From contig NZ_LFYT02000009.1 of NCBI RefSeq assembly GCF_001270065.2, positions 1 through 64,000 of the forward strand: DNA of 64,000 bases. The letters are read 5' to 3'. Made by a program: the position numbers and the translations under genes. The stretch comes from Limnohabitans planktonicus II-D5 (lineage in GTDB: Bacteria; Pseudomonadota; Gammaproteobacteria; Burkholderiales; Burkholderiaceae_C). Positions 26,548 to 35,304 of the stretch are shown here, piece after piece (the stretch's first letter is position 1; every line of letters begins with the position of its first letter). A model generated the notes under the pieces. That model saw only the letters and a program-made list of their open reading frames with translations. It was not told the DNA's origin and searched no databases.

Positions 26548-28635
26548 ATGTCTGCCGGACTCAACAAAGCCCAACTCGAAGCCGTGAACTACGTCTCTGG
26601 CCCTTGCCTGGTGTTGGCCGGGGCGGGTTCGGGCAAAACGCGGGTGATCACGCACAAAATTGGGCGCCTGATCGATGCCGGGCTGGAGCCCAAGCGCATT
26701 GCGGCCATCACCTTCACCAACAAGGCAGCCGCTGAAATGCGCGAGCGCGCCAAAGAGCTGATTGGCCGCCCGGCCAAGGATGTGACGGTCTGCACCTTCC
26801 ACGCGCTTGGCGTGCGCATCATGCGCGAGGACGGGCAGGTGCTGGGCCTCAAACCACAGTTCAGCATCATGGATGCGGACGATGTGACCAGCATCTTGAA
26901 GGACTGCGGCGGCACCACCGATGCGGCCACTGCACGGCAGTGGCAATGGACCATCAGCCTCTGGAAAAACATGGGCCTGAACGCGGAGCAGGCCGCAGCG
27001 CAAGCGCCCGACGACAACGCCCGAGTGATCGCCCGCATCATGGCCATGTATGAAGAGCGTTTGCTCGCCTACCAAAGTGTGGACTTTGACGACCTGATCG
27101 GCATGCCACTCAAACTGCTGGCCGAGTTTCCCGAGGTGCGCGAGCGCTGGCAGGCCAAGATGGGCCATGTGCTGGTGGACGAATACCAAGACACCAACGC
27201 CACCCAATACGAGGTGCTCAAGCACCTGGTGGGCGAGCGCGGCCGCTTCACGGCGGTGGGCGACGATGACCAGTCGATTTATGGTTGGCGCGGCGCGACG
27301 CTGGACAACCTCAAGCGTTTGCCGGTGGATTTTCCGCAGCTCAAAGTGATCAAGCTGGAGCAAAACTACCGCTCCACCAGCGCCATCTTGCGGGCGGCCA
27401 ACAATGTGATCCAGCCCAACCCCAAGCTGTTTCCCAAAACCCTGTTTTCGGAATTGGGTGAAGGCGAGCCAGTGCGCGTGGTGGACGCCGTGAACGAAGA
27501 ACACGAAGCGGATCGGGCCATTGCCCGCATCCAGTCGATACGCGGCGGTCAGGTCAACCCGTCTAAGCACCGCGAGTTCAAGGACTTTGCCATCCTCTAC
27601 CGCGCCAACCACATGGCCCGACCGTTTGAGCAGGCACTGCGCCGCGCCAACATTCCCTACAAGGTGTCGGGCGGGCAGAGCTTTTTTGACAAGGCCGAAA
27701 TCAAGGACCTGTGCGCCTGGTTTCGCCTGTGGATCAACAACGACGACGACCCGGCGTTTTTGCGTTCCATCACCAGCCCCAAACGCGGCATTGGCCATCA
27801 GACCTTGGGCCAGCTGGGCACCTTTGCCACGCAATACAAACTCAGCCTGTTCGAGGCGCTGTTTGCAGGCAGTCTGCCCAGCGCAGTGAATGCACGCGCG
27901 GTGGCGGGACTGCACGAATTTGGCCGCTACATCAATGACCTGGAGCACCGCGCCCGCCTCACCTTGGGCAAAACGGATGCACTGGCCTTTTTGCTCGAAT
28001 GGCTCAAAGAGATCGGCTACGAGCAGCACCTGTACGACGGCGAGGACAACGAGAAAGTGGCCGCAGCTCGCTGGACCAATGTGCTGGAGTTTTGCGACTG
28101 GATGGCCGGGCGCTGCGGCGGCGAGATCGAAGACGCCACGGGTGCCCAGGCCAAAGAAGTCAAAAACCTGCTGGATGTGGCGCAGACCATCTCGCTGATC
28201 TCCACCTTGAGCGAGCGCGAGAAAGACCAGAACGTGGTCACCCTGTCAACCCTGCACGCCTCCAAGGGCCTGGAGTGGCCGCATGTGACGCTGGTGGGCG
28301 TGAACGAGGGCCTGCTGCCCTTCAAGCTGGGAGACGACGACGAACATTCCGGCAAGGCCGATGGCCCGATGAGCGAAGGCATTTTGCTGCGCCTGCAGGA
28401 GGAGCGCCGCCTGATGTACGTGGGCATCACCCGCGCCCAGCGCAGCCTGGCCGTGAGCTGGACCAAGCGGCGCAAAAAAGGCCGCGAAATGGTGGCCGCA
28501 CTGCCCAGCCGCTTCATTGCCGAAATGAAGCTCGATGAAAACACCGTGCGCGAAGACCCCCGCGAAAAGCTCAAGGCCCTGCGCGCCGAATTTGCCAAAA
28601 GGGCCGCCGATGCGGCCGCAGAGGCCAAGCCATGA
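26548..28635 (+). CDS. rep: Rep/UvrD-family ATP-dependent DNA helicase
   Basis: This 695-residue superfamily 1A 3'-5' helicase begins MSAGLNKAQLEAVNYVSGPC. It has Walker A LAGAGSGKTRVITHKIG near 25, motif II VLVDEYQDTNATQYEVL, motif III GDDDQSIYGWRGA, motif IV EQNYRST, VTLSTLHASKGLEW and YVGITRAQRSLAVSW. The lack of a long UvrD-type C-terminal region and the N-terminal sequence favour Rep, which helps forks pass protein blocks. The ATG at 26548 is the first credible start. It overlaps the next gene by four bases. Confidence 0.92.
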   Translation: MSAGLNKAQLEAVNYVSGPCLVLAGAGSGKTRVITHKIGRLIDAGLEPKRIAAITFTNKAAAEMRERAKELIGRPAKDVTVCTFHALGVRIMREDGQVLGLKPQFSIMDADDVTSILKDCGGTTDAATARQWQWTISLWKNMGLNAEQAAAQAPDDNARVIARIMAMYEERLLAYQSVDFDDLIGMPLKLLAEFPEVRERWQAKMGHVLVDEYQDTNATQYEVLKHLVGERGRFTAVGDDDQSIYGWRGATLDNLKRLPVDFPQLKVIKLEQNYRSTSAILRAANNVIQPNPKLFPKTLFSELGEGEPVRVVDAVNEEHEADRAIARIQSIRGGQVNPSKHREFKDFAILYRANHMARPFEQALRRANIPYKVSGGQSFFDKAEIKDLCAWFRLWINNDDDPAFLRSITSPKRGIGHQTLGQLGTFATQYKLSLFEALFAGSLPSAVNARAVAGLHEFGRYINDLEHRARLTLGKTDALAFLLEWLKEIGYEQHLYDGEDNEKVAAARWTNVLEFCDWMAGRCGGEIEDATGAQAKEVKNLLDVAQTISLISTLSEREKDQNVVTLSTLHASKGLEWPHVTLVGVNEGLLPFKLGDDDEHSGKADGPMSEGILLRLQEERRLMYVGITRAQRSLAVSWTKRRKKGREMVAALPSRFIAEMKLDENTVREDPREKLKALRAEFAKRAADAAAEAKP

Positions 28636-29054
28636 CCCTGTTTCAGACCGTCCAAATCAGCGCCACCCTGAGTGCCTTGTTTTGCGCAGGCGTCAGCCTG
28701 GCGGCGTCCCCTTGCCCCGAACCACGCGCCCTGCAAGCCGAACACCTGCACGGGCAATGGACTGCTCAGGTCACAGGGCAGCCGCGCATCTGGTTTTTGC
28801 AATTGGGGCCACACCCTGAACACACAGGCAGCTTGCGCGGCGAAATCAACACCGGCAGCCAACGCTTGCCCGTGGTGGCCGACTTGGACGACGGCGACTT
28901 CACCCTCGAAGAATCACAGGACGGCCAGCGCATCTCGGCCACCTGGCTGGGCACAGTCCAAGCAGGCAGCTGCGGCCAAAGCCTGTCCGGGCAACGTCAA
29001 ACGGCACAGGGCGAAGCCACACCCTTTGTGATGCGGCGCAATCAGCCGCGTTGA
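28632..29054 (+). CDS. small putative secreted protein of unknown function
   Basis: This 140-residue protein has a probable signal peptide (about 1-25, ending SLAAS before PCPEPRA). The rest is a polar beta-rich stretch including GQWTAQVTGQPRIWFLQLGP, TGSLRGEINTG and GDFTLEESQDGQRISATWLG, with two mature-region cysteines that could form a disulfide. I do not recognise the family. It overlaps the helicase stop by four bases, so it is probably translated from the same message, though a functional link is not evident. Confidence 0.75.
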   Translation: MTLFQTVQISATLSALFCAGVSLAASPCPEPRALQAEHLHGQWTAQVTGQPRIWFLQLGPHPEHTGSLRGEINTGSQRLPVVADLDDGDFTLEESQDGQRISATWLGTVQAGSCGQSLSGQRQTAQGEATPFVMRRNQPR

Positions 29055-29122
29055 TGACGATTGATACGGCCCCGTGATGTTTGATTTTTTGTACTGCTGG
29101 ATGTCGAGTTTGGGGAAGATGG

Positions 29123-29194
29123 GTGGGAGCTTGCCCTGCAAGCGAATAGCCTGCGGGCCACCAGCGTTTGATCGCCAGCAGGGCTGGCTCCTAC
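29123..29194. repeat. 72-bp dispersed repeat, family B, copy 2
   Basis: This has the same length and ends as the copy at 14603-14674: it begins GTGGGAGCTTGCCCTG and ends CAGGGCTGGCTCCTAC. It sits in the 324-base gap before tonB, in which I see no gene. Confidence 0.65.
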
Positions 29195-29378
29195 GGTGCG
29201 CTCCTTTGGCACACACAGTGCAGACTTCATCAGGCCGAATGGATCGGCAAACGCCTCTGTAAACGGCAGCCCTTTACGCATCAAATGTCTTGCACCCAAG
29301 AATTGGACACGATGCTTCACTACAATTTTGCAATTGCGCACCCTGCATGTGCGAATACCCCCCCGGAGACCCCTGACC

Positions 29379-30044
29379 ATGGACGATTACGCCAGTCGGC
29401 AAAGACAGCCCACCAAGCACCTGCTGGGTCTGGGACTGGTGCTGGTGCTGCACTTGCTGCTGTTTTGGGCCATCAATACAGGCTTGGCCCAGTCATTTGT
29501 GAAGAAAATCAAAGGGCCTGTGCAAGCCATTTTGCTGGAAGAAACCAAGCCGGACATTCCTCCGCCACCGCCGCCCCCACCAGCGCCCCCACCGGCAGCG
29601 CCGCCCCAAAATTTACCCCCGCCTACACCTCAGGCCTATGTGCCACCCGCAGATGTGCCCCTGGTCAATGCCGCGCCTGCGGCCAACGCCATTGCAGCCG
29701 TGTCGGCCACACCCCAGCCGCCCGCACCACCGGCCCCGAGTGCGCCTGCGGTCACGTCAGCCCCTGTGCGCACATCGGCTGTGGTCAATTCGGCCAACTG
29801 CGAAAAACCCGATTACCCCAGCGCCTCGCGCCGCATGGAAGAAGAAGGCACTGTGAGCCTGCGCTTTCTGGTGGGGGTCGACGGCAAAGTGGTGCAGTCA
29901 GAAATCGAAAAATCTTCGGGCTTCAAGCGCCTGGATGAAGCCGCGCGTGCCGGCTTGTCCAAGTGCGCTTTCAAACCAGCCACCGTAGACGGCAAGCCCG
30001 AGCAGGCCTGGGCCAGCATGAAATACACCTGGCGCCTGGAATGA
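29379..30044 (+). CDS. tonB: energy transducer TonB
   Basis: This 221-residue protein has an N-terminal membrane anchor (LLGLGLVLVLHLLLFWAI, about 16-33), a long Pro/Ala-rich periplasmic spacer (roughly 60-130, with runs of prolines), and a C-terminal TonB domain that includes KPDYPSASRRMEEEGTVSLR and VVQSEIEKSSGFKRLDEAA. It couples proton motive force from ExbB-ExbD to outer-membrane receptors for siderophores, haem or cobalamin. The ATG at 29379 just precedes the anchor. exbB and two exbD genes follow. Confidence 0.95.
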   Translation: MDDYASRQRQPTKHLLGLGLVLVLHLLLFWAINTGLAQSFVKKIKGPVQAILLEETKPDIPPPPPPPPAPPPAAPPQNLPPPTPQAYVPPADVPLVNAAPAANAIAAVSATPQPPAPPAPSAPAVTSAPVRTSAVVNSANCEKPDYPSASRRMEEEGTVSLRFLVGVDGKVVQSEIEKSSGFKRLDEAARAGLSKCAFKPATVDGKPEQAWASMKYTWRLE

Positions 30045-30103
30045 CCCCCCAAAGGCCCCAGCCGCATCACTTGTTCAAACCTATTTCCCAGGAGCAAAGC
30101 AAT

Positions 30104-30952
30104 ATGTTCAAACGACTCAAACAATTTCTCTGGTGCGCGGGTCTTGTAGCCAGCGTGCTGACTGCTGATCTGAGCCTGGCCGCTAAACCTAAAGAGGCGT
30201 CTGCCGCTGCCCCGGCCGCCAGCACCGCACCAGCCGACATGGCCCCGGCTGCGGCCACAACGGTGCCGCCCATCACGCCCACTGAATCTGTCGTTGAAGA
30301 AAACCCTTACGGCCTAGCCGCCTTGTGGGCGCAAGGCGACTTTGTGGCCAAAAGCACGCTGCTGATCCTGGTGATCATGAGCATGGGTTCCTGGTATGTC
30401 ATCTTCACCAAGTTCGCCGAGCAGTCCAAACTCCACAAGCAAGCGGCTGCAGCCCAACAAACGTTCTGGAGCGCCAGCACCGTGGCCCAAGGCAAGGACA
30501 CCTTGGCACCAGACTCGGCGTTTCGCTTCATTGCAGAAAAAGGCCTGGAAGGCGCGTCCAAGCACACGGGTTTGCTCGGCGCAGTCGACCTCAACGAGTG
30601 GATCACCATGAGCATCCAACGCGCCATGGGCCATGTGCAAAACCGCATGCAAGATGGTCTGGCGGTGCTGGCCACGGTGGGGTCGACCGCACCTTTCGTA
30701 GGCCTGTTTGGCACCGTGTGGGGCATCTACCACGCGCTGGTCAAAATCGGCATGTCGGGTCAGGCGTCGATCGACAAGGTCGCAGGCCCCGTGGGTGAAG
30801 CCCTGATCATGACCGCCATCGGCTTGGCCGTGGCCGTGCCTGCGGTGCTGGGTTACAACTTCCTGGTACGCCGCAACAAGGCCGTGATGGAACAAGTCAA
30901 CGCCTTTGGCGCTGACTTGCACGCTGTGCTGCTCGGCTCGGCCAAGAAGTAA
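30104..30952 (+). CDS. exbB: ExbB/TolQ family proton channel protein
   Basis: This 282-residue protein has an N-terminal signal-like segment and Ala/Pro-rich region (about 1-65), followed by the ExbB core with membrane segments near 82-104 (STLLILVIMSMGSWYVIF) and two more around 186 and 232 (LATVGSTAPFVGLFGTVWGI and ALIMTAIGLAVAVPAVLGYN). The ATG at 30104 follows GGAGCAAAG. It forms the pentameric proton channel that energises TonB with ExbD. Confidence 0.94.
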   Translation: MFKRLKQFLWCAGLVASVLTADLSLAAKPKEASAAAPAASTAPADMAPAAATTVPPITPTESVVEENPYGLAALWAQGDFVAKSTLLILVIMSMGSWYVIFTKFAEQSKLHKQAAAAQQTFWSASTVAQGKDTLAPDSAFRFIAEKGLEGASKHTGLLGAVDLNEWITMSIQRAMGHVQNRMQDGLAVLATVGSTAPFVGLFGTVWGIYHALVKIGMSGQASIDKVAGPVGEALIMTAIGLAVAVPAVLGYNFLVRRNKAVMEQVNAFGADLHAVLLGSAKK

Positions 30953-31007
30953 ATCCCATCGCTTTGGCAGTGGCAGCACCGGCCAAGGAATCACAGGAGA
31001 AGCCAAC

Positions 31008-31424
31008 ATGGCCATGAACGTAGGCGAAACCGATGACGAGATCATCAGCACCATCAACACCACCCCACTGGTGGACGTGATGTTGGTGCTGCTCATCATC
31101 TTTTTGATCACGATCCCCGTGGTGACCACCTCCATCAAGGTGGACTTGCCCAAAGAACAGAACGTGGTGCGCGAGACCAAGCCCGAAAACGTGATCATCT
31201 CGGTGGACAAGACAGGAGGCATCTACCTCTACGACACCAAGATCAAGAACAGCACGGACTTGTTCGAACGCATGAGAAAGTTCTCGGCCATGAAGCCTCA
31301 ACCCGAAGTGCAGATCCGGGGCGACGGCCAAAGTGATTTCGAGTCGGTGGGCCGGGTGATGTACGCGGTGCAACGCGCAGGCATCACCAAGGTCGGCTTC
31401 ATCACCGAGCCGTCTGGCCACTGA
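31008..31424 (+). CDS. exbD: ExbD/TolR family protein, copy 1
   Basis: This 138-residue protein has a single N-terminal membrane helix (about 21-43). NTTPLVDVMLVLLIIFLIT contains the conserved aspartate of the proton pathway (D25), followed by a periplasmic domain. It begins 55 bases after exbB, with AGGAGAAG ahead of the ATG. It is 12 bases from a second exbD. Confidence 0.93.
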   Translation: MAMNVGETDDEIISTINTTPLVDVMLVLLIIFLITIPVVTTSIKVDLPKEQNVVRETKPENVIISVDKTGGIYLYDTKIKNSTDLFERMRKFSAMKPQPEVQIRGDGQSDFESVGRVMYAVQRAGITKVGFITEPSGH

Positions 31425-31436
31425 CAGGAGCAAGAC

Positions 31437-31865
31437 ATGGCAATGAAGGTAGGAACGAGTTCCAGCGACGAGCCGGAAGTCATGATCGACATGAACACCA
31501 CGCCGCTGATTGACGTGATGCTGGTGCTGCTGATCATGTTGATCATCACCATCCCGGCGCAGTTGCACTCGGTGAATCTGGACATGCCAGTGCCCACGAA
31601 TGCGCCCAAGAAGGTCGACCCAGTGGTGATCAAGATCGATGTGGACGCGGGCAGCGTGATCCACTGGAACGGAAAACCATTGACCAGTCGTGCAGAGCTG
31701 CAAGCCAAGTTGACTGAAGCAGCCGCGCAGCAACCTCAACCGGAGCTGCACATCCGCTCACACGCCAAGGCGAAATACGAAGCCACTGCCGCCGTGATGG
31801 CCAACGCACAGCGCATCGGGCTGAGCAAGCTGGGCATCGTGGGGACTGAGCAGTTTGCGAACTGA
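31437..31865 (+). CDS. exbD: ExbD/TolR family protein, copy 2
   Basis: This 142-residue paralogue of the preceding gene has the same plan, MNTTPLIDVMLVLLIMLIIT with the conserved aspartate in the membrane helix and a periplasmic domain ending GIVGTEQFAN. It is clearly diverged from copy 1 rather than a recent duplicate. Two adjacent ExbD genes behind one ExbB occur in several proteobacterial TonB systems. A terminator follows at 31886. Confidence 0.93.
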   Translation: MAMKVGTSSSDEPEVMIDMNTTPLIDVMLVLLIMLIITIPAQLHSVNLDMPVPTNAPKKVDPVVIKIDVDAGSVIHWNGKPLTSRAELQAKLTEAAAQQPQPELHIRSHAKAKYEATAAVMANAQRIGLSKLGIVGTEQFAN

Positions 31866-31885
31866 CAGGCACAATCCACGCACAA

Positions 31886-31913
31886 CAAAAAAGCCGCATG
31901 AAGCGGCTTTTTT
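31886..31913. terminator. bidirectional terminator after exbD
   Basis: AAAAAAGCCGC-ATGA-AGCGGCTTTTTT forms a stem flanked by A and T runs, so it can work on both strands. It lies between the convergent exbD and the Bug-type binding protein gene. Confidence 0.88.
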
Positions 31914-31936
31914 GTGGGTGGAAAATTGACCGCAGA

Positions 31937-32923
31937 TCAGTCGGCGTATTTACCCGCTGCGTCCACCGCAGCCTTGATCTTGATCATCTCGGCGGCCACA
32001 AACTTCTTGTGCTCAGCCGGGTCGGAACGCTTGTCCGTCACCACCAAAGCGCCCAAGCTTTCGTTCTTCTTGATGAATTCAGGATCTTTCAGGGCTTTTT
32101 TCAGGGCATCGTTCAGCGTTTTGGTGATCGCTGCGGGCGTGCCTTTGGGGGCGTACAAACCGTGCCAAATGGTCAGATCGAAGTTCTTCATGCCCATCTC
32201 TTGCAAGCTGGGGTAGTACTTGAGCACAGGGTGAGTGGACAAAGGCTTGGCGGTGGTGACAGCAAAAGCCTTGACACGACCGCCTTCAATCTGGCTGGTG
32301 GTGTTGGTGGTCTGGTCGCACATCACATCGACCTGGCCGCCGATCAGGGCGGTCATGGCGGGGGCGGTGCCGCCAAACGGTATGGTGGTCATCGCGTCTT
32401 TGGACTGCAGGTTGGACTGCCACAGCAGGCCGCAAATGTGTGAAGCGGACCCCAAACCAGCGTGCGCAATGTTCAGCTTGCCCGCGTTGGCGCGGATGTA
32501 GTTTTCAAAGTCGCGGTAGGTGTTGGCGGGCAGCTGGGGCTTGCCGATCAGGGTCATGGGCACGTCGTTGATCATGCCCAGGAACTCGAAGTCTTCCAGC
32601 GTTTTGTAACCGAGCTTGCGGTAAAGCGCGGGGGTCGCAGCCATGCCAATGTGGTGCAACAACACGGTGTGACCATCGGGTGCGGCTTTGGCCACTTTGG
32701 TGGCACCAATGGTGCCGCCCGCGCCAGCAGCGTTTTCAACCACAAAATTGCTGCCCGGAATTTGCTTGCGCATGGCTTCAGCCAAGTCGCGTGCGACGCG
32801 GTCTGTAGGGCCACCTGCGGTGAACGGCACCACGATAGACACAGGCTTGTTGCCGGGGTACGTTTGGGCTTGTGCCCCTGCGGAAACAGCGGCCAGTGTG
32901 GCCAGGGCAATCCATTGCTTCAT
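31937..32923 (-). CDS. tripartite tricarboxylate transporter-type (Bug/TctC) binding protein
   Basis: This 328-residue periplasmic protein has a signal peptide (about 1-20, ending SAGAQAQ), then TYPGNKPVSIVVPFTAGGPTD, the Bug-family start, and ENAAGAGGTIGATKVAKAAPDGHTV. Bug proteins bind carboxylates, amino acids or related compounds; many are orphans, as here, with no tctA/tctB nearby. It lies downstream of the CoA ligase/Liv cluster on the same strand, and could bind the same class of acids. The 126-base upstream region has a DnaA-box-like TTATCCACA at 32992-33000. Confidence 0.9.
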   Translation of the reverse strand: MKQWIALATLAAVSAGAQAQTYPGNKPVSIVVPFTAGGPTDRVARDLAEAMRKQIPGSNFVVENAAGAGGTIGATKVAKAAPDGHTVLLHHIGMAATPALYRKLGYKTLEDFEFLGMINDVPMTLIGKPQLPANTYRDFENYIRANAGKLNIAHAGLGSASHICGLLWQSNLQSKDAMTTIPFGGTAPAMTALIGGQVDVMCDQTTNTTSQIEGGRVKAFAVTTAKPLSTHPVLKYYPSLQEMGMKNFDLTIWHGLYAPKGTPAAITKTLNDALKKALKDPEFIKKNESLGALVVTDKRSDPAEHKKFVAAEMIKIKAAVDAAGKYAD

Positions 32924-33049
32924 TGAAACACTCCTAGAAATTAACTGAACAGTTTAAAACTTCAACAGTGTCACGAAATCACGGAAACTACTTATCCACA
33001 AAGCTTTGCATGCCCTTGATTTCATGAAGGATATATACCGCCAGACCAC

Positions 33050-34306
33050 TCACTGGTAGCTGCGGGCGTCCTCGATGACCTTGCCATCGTTGGCCAGACT
33101 GCCCTGCGCCACCAGATGCACTTCGCCACGCAATTTGGTCACGTCGCGCACCGCATCGGCCACGCGGGTTTTGAGGCCTTCGTCGTCCAGCAAGCCGGTC
33201 TCGACGTGCAGCGCCATCTGGTCGTTGGCCATCTCGCCGCTCACCACCAGGCGCGCCTTGCTCACTTCGGGGAAGCGCTTGACGATCTCGGCCACCTGTC
33301 CGGGATGAACAAACATGCCCCGGATCTTGGTGGTCTGGTCAGCCCGGCCCATCCAGCCTTTGATGCGCTGGCCTGTGCGACCCGTGGGGCACTGGCCCGG
33401 CAGGATGGCCGACAAATCGCCCGTGCCAAAACGGATCAAGGGGTAGTCGGGGTTGAGACTGGTCACGACCAGTTCGCCCACCTCGCCCTCGGGCACGGGG
33501 TCACCGGTGCCAGGGCGCACGATCTCGACGATCACGCCTTCGTCCAGCACCAGGCCTTCCCGGGCCGATGTTTCGTAAGCGATCAGACCCAAATCGGCCG
33601 TGGCATAGCACTGGTAACCGGTCACACCACGCGCGGCCATCCAGTCACGCAAGCTGGGCGGAAAAGCTTCACCCGAGACCAGCGCCTTGCGCACCGTGGG
33701 CAAGGCCACGCCCATCTCGGCGGCTTTTTCGAGGATGATTTTCAAGAAGCTGGGCGTGCCGATGTAGCCTGCAGGCTGCAGTTCACTCATGGCACCCACT
33801 TGCTGCTCGGTCTGGCCTGTGCCACCCGGAAACACGGTGCAGCCCAGGGCATGGGCACCGGTTTCCATCATGGAGCCTGCAGGCGTGAAGTGGTAGCTGA
33901 AGCTGTTGTGAATCAGCTCGCCCGGGCGAAAACCCGCCGCAAACATGGCCCTGGCCATGCGCCAGTAATCGGCGCGTGTGCCTTCGGGTTCGTAAATGGT
34001 GCCGGGACTGGCAAACACACGGGTCATGCCTGGGCCAAAACCCATGGCGCTGAACCCGCCAAACACATTGCCGCCCGAGGCACGCGCAGCTTTTTGACGC
34101 TCCAGCAATTCGTATTTGCGGATCACCGGCAATTGGGCCAGTGCGGCGCGGCTGTTCACGCTGGCTGCATCCACGTCCTGGAGCAAGTCGGCAAACGCCG
34201 GTGCATGGGCCTTGGCATGCGCGATCTGCGCGGGCAAAGCGGCCATCAAAGCCGCTTCACGGACTTCAGGTGCACGCGTTTCCAGGGCATCAAAGTGCTG
34301 GGACAT
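33050..34306 (-). CDS. phenylacetate-CoA ligase-like AMP-binding protein
   Basis: This 418-residue member of the PaaK-like adenylate-forming ligases has, in place of the usual P-loop, FASPGTIYEPEG near 118, then GTPSFLKIILEKAAEMG, YATADLGLIAYE and RFGTGDLSAILPG with the A8-type region RADQTTKIRGMFVHPGQV. It is expected to activate a carboxylic acid, probably aromatic or hydrophobic, to its CoA thioester. It lies downstream of livF on the same strand, 54 bases away, so it probably belongs to the uptake/activation operon that runs from 41524 to 33050. The substrate is unknown. Confidence 0.85.
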   Translation of the reverse strand: MSQHFDALETRAPEVREAALMAALPAQIAHAKAHAPAFADLLQDVDAASVNSRAALAQLPVIRKYELLERQKAARASGGNVFGGFSAMGFGPGMTRVFASPGTIYEPEGTRADYWRMARAMFAAGFRPGELIHNSFSYHFTPAGSMMETGAHALGCTVFPGGTGQTEQQVGAMSELQPAGYIGTPSFLKIILEKAAEMGVALPTVRKALVSGEAFPPSLRDWMAARGVTGYQCYATADLGLIAYETSAREGLVLDEGVIVEIVRPGTGDPVPEGEVGELVVTSLNPDYPLIRFGTGDLSAILPGQCPTGRTGQRIKGWMGRADQTTKIRGMFVHPGQVAEIVKRFPEVSKARLVVSGEMANDQMALHVETGLLDDEGLKTRVADAVRDVTKLRGEVHLVAQGSLANDGKVIEDARSYQ

Positions 34307-34360
34307 GGGTTTCTTTCTGAGGTACTGCGTTGAGAAAGCAAGGGGGTGAAAGCCTGCGCT

Positions 34361-35170
34361 TCAAGCCAGCCAGCGCTTGCGGCGCTTGTAGCTTTTGACG
34401 TCCTTGAAGCTCTTGCGCTCACCGCCGCCCATGCCCAAGTAAAACTCTTTCACGTCTTCGTTGGTGCGCAGGTCTTCAGCCGCGCCGTCCATCACGATGC
34501 GACCTGACTCCATGATGTAACCGTAATCCGAATACTTGAGGGCCATGTTGGTGTTCTGCTCAGCGATCAGGAAGGTGACCTTTTCCTTCTCGTTCAGGTC
34601 TTTCACGATGTTGAACACCTCTTCCACGATTTGCGGAGCCAGACCCATCGAAGGCTCATCGAGCAACATCACGCTGGGGTTGGTCATCAAGGCGCGGCCA
34701 ATGGCGCACATTTGCTGCTCGCCGCCCGATGTGTAGGCCGCTTGCGAAGTGCGACGGGTTTTCAGGCGCGGAAAATAGGTGTAGACCTTGTCCAGGTTGG
34801 CCGCGATCTCGCCCTTGTTGGTGCGGGTGTAGCTGCCGGTCATCAGGTTGTCTTCGATGGTCAGGTGTGCAAAGCAGTGCCGCCCTTCCATGACCTGCAC
34901 CACGCCCCGGTTGACCAGGTCGGCGGGCGTGAGGTTTTCGATGCGCTCACCGCGCAGTTCAATGCTGCCCTTGGTCACCTCGCCCCGCTCGCCTTGCAGC
35001 AAATTGGAGATGGCCCGCAGTGTGGTGGTCTTGCCCGCGCCATTGCCACCCAGCAAAGACACGATGCCTTGTTCGGGCACCTGCAGGGACACGCCCTTGA
35101 GCACCAGGATGACGTGGTTGTAAATGACTTCGATGCCATTGACATTCAGAACAATGTTTTTGTCGCTCAT
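34361..35170 (-). CDS. livF: branched-chain/hydrophobic amino-acid type ABC transporter ATP-binding protein LivF
   Basis: This 269-residue ATPase has Walker A LLGGNGAGKTTTLRAI near 41, a signature TSGGEQQ (Thr in place of the usual Leu), and Walker B VMLLDEPSMGLAPQIVEE. The length and the QxNxxxAL pattern late in the protein fit LivF rather than LivG. A basic C-terminal tail (KSYKRRKRW) extends beyond the usual end. Partners are LivG at 38716, LivH and LivM upstream. In CoA-ligase-linked clusters such transporters often carry aromatic or short-chain acids rather than amino acids. Confidence 0.9.
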   Translation of the reverse strand: MSDKNIVLNVNGIEVIYNHVILVLKGVSLQVPEQGIVSLLGGNGAGKTTTLRAISNLLQGERGEVTKGSIELRGERIENLTPADLVNRGVVQVMEGRHCFAHLTIEDNLMTGSYTRTNKGEIAANLDKVYTYFPRLKTRRTSQAAYTSGGEQQMCAIGRALMTNPSVMLLDEPSMGLAPQIVEEVFNIVKDLNEKEKVTFLIAEQNTNMALKYSDYGYIMESGRIVMDGAAEDLRTNEDVKEFYLGMGGGERKSFKDVKSYKRRKRWLA

Positions 35171-35304
35171 GGACTGTGCCTTTTCAAATTCTGGGGTTCA
35201 AGCCAAATGAAACCGCTGCACGCAAGGGTTTCATGTGGCATCTGCCGCTGGCGCAAGCCCTCGGCAGATGCAGCCCGCCGCTTGCGCAGCGGGCTGGTCA
35301 CCGA

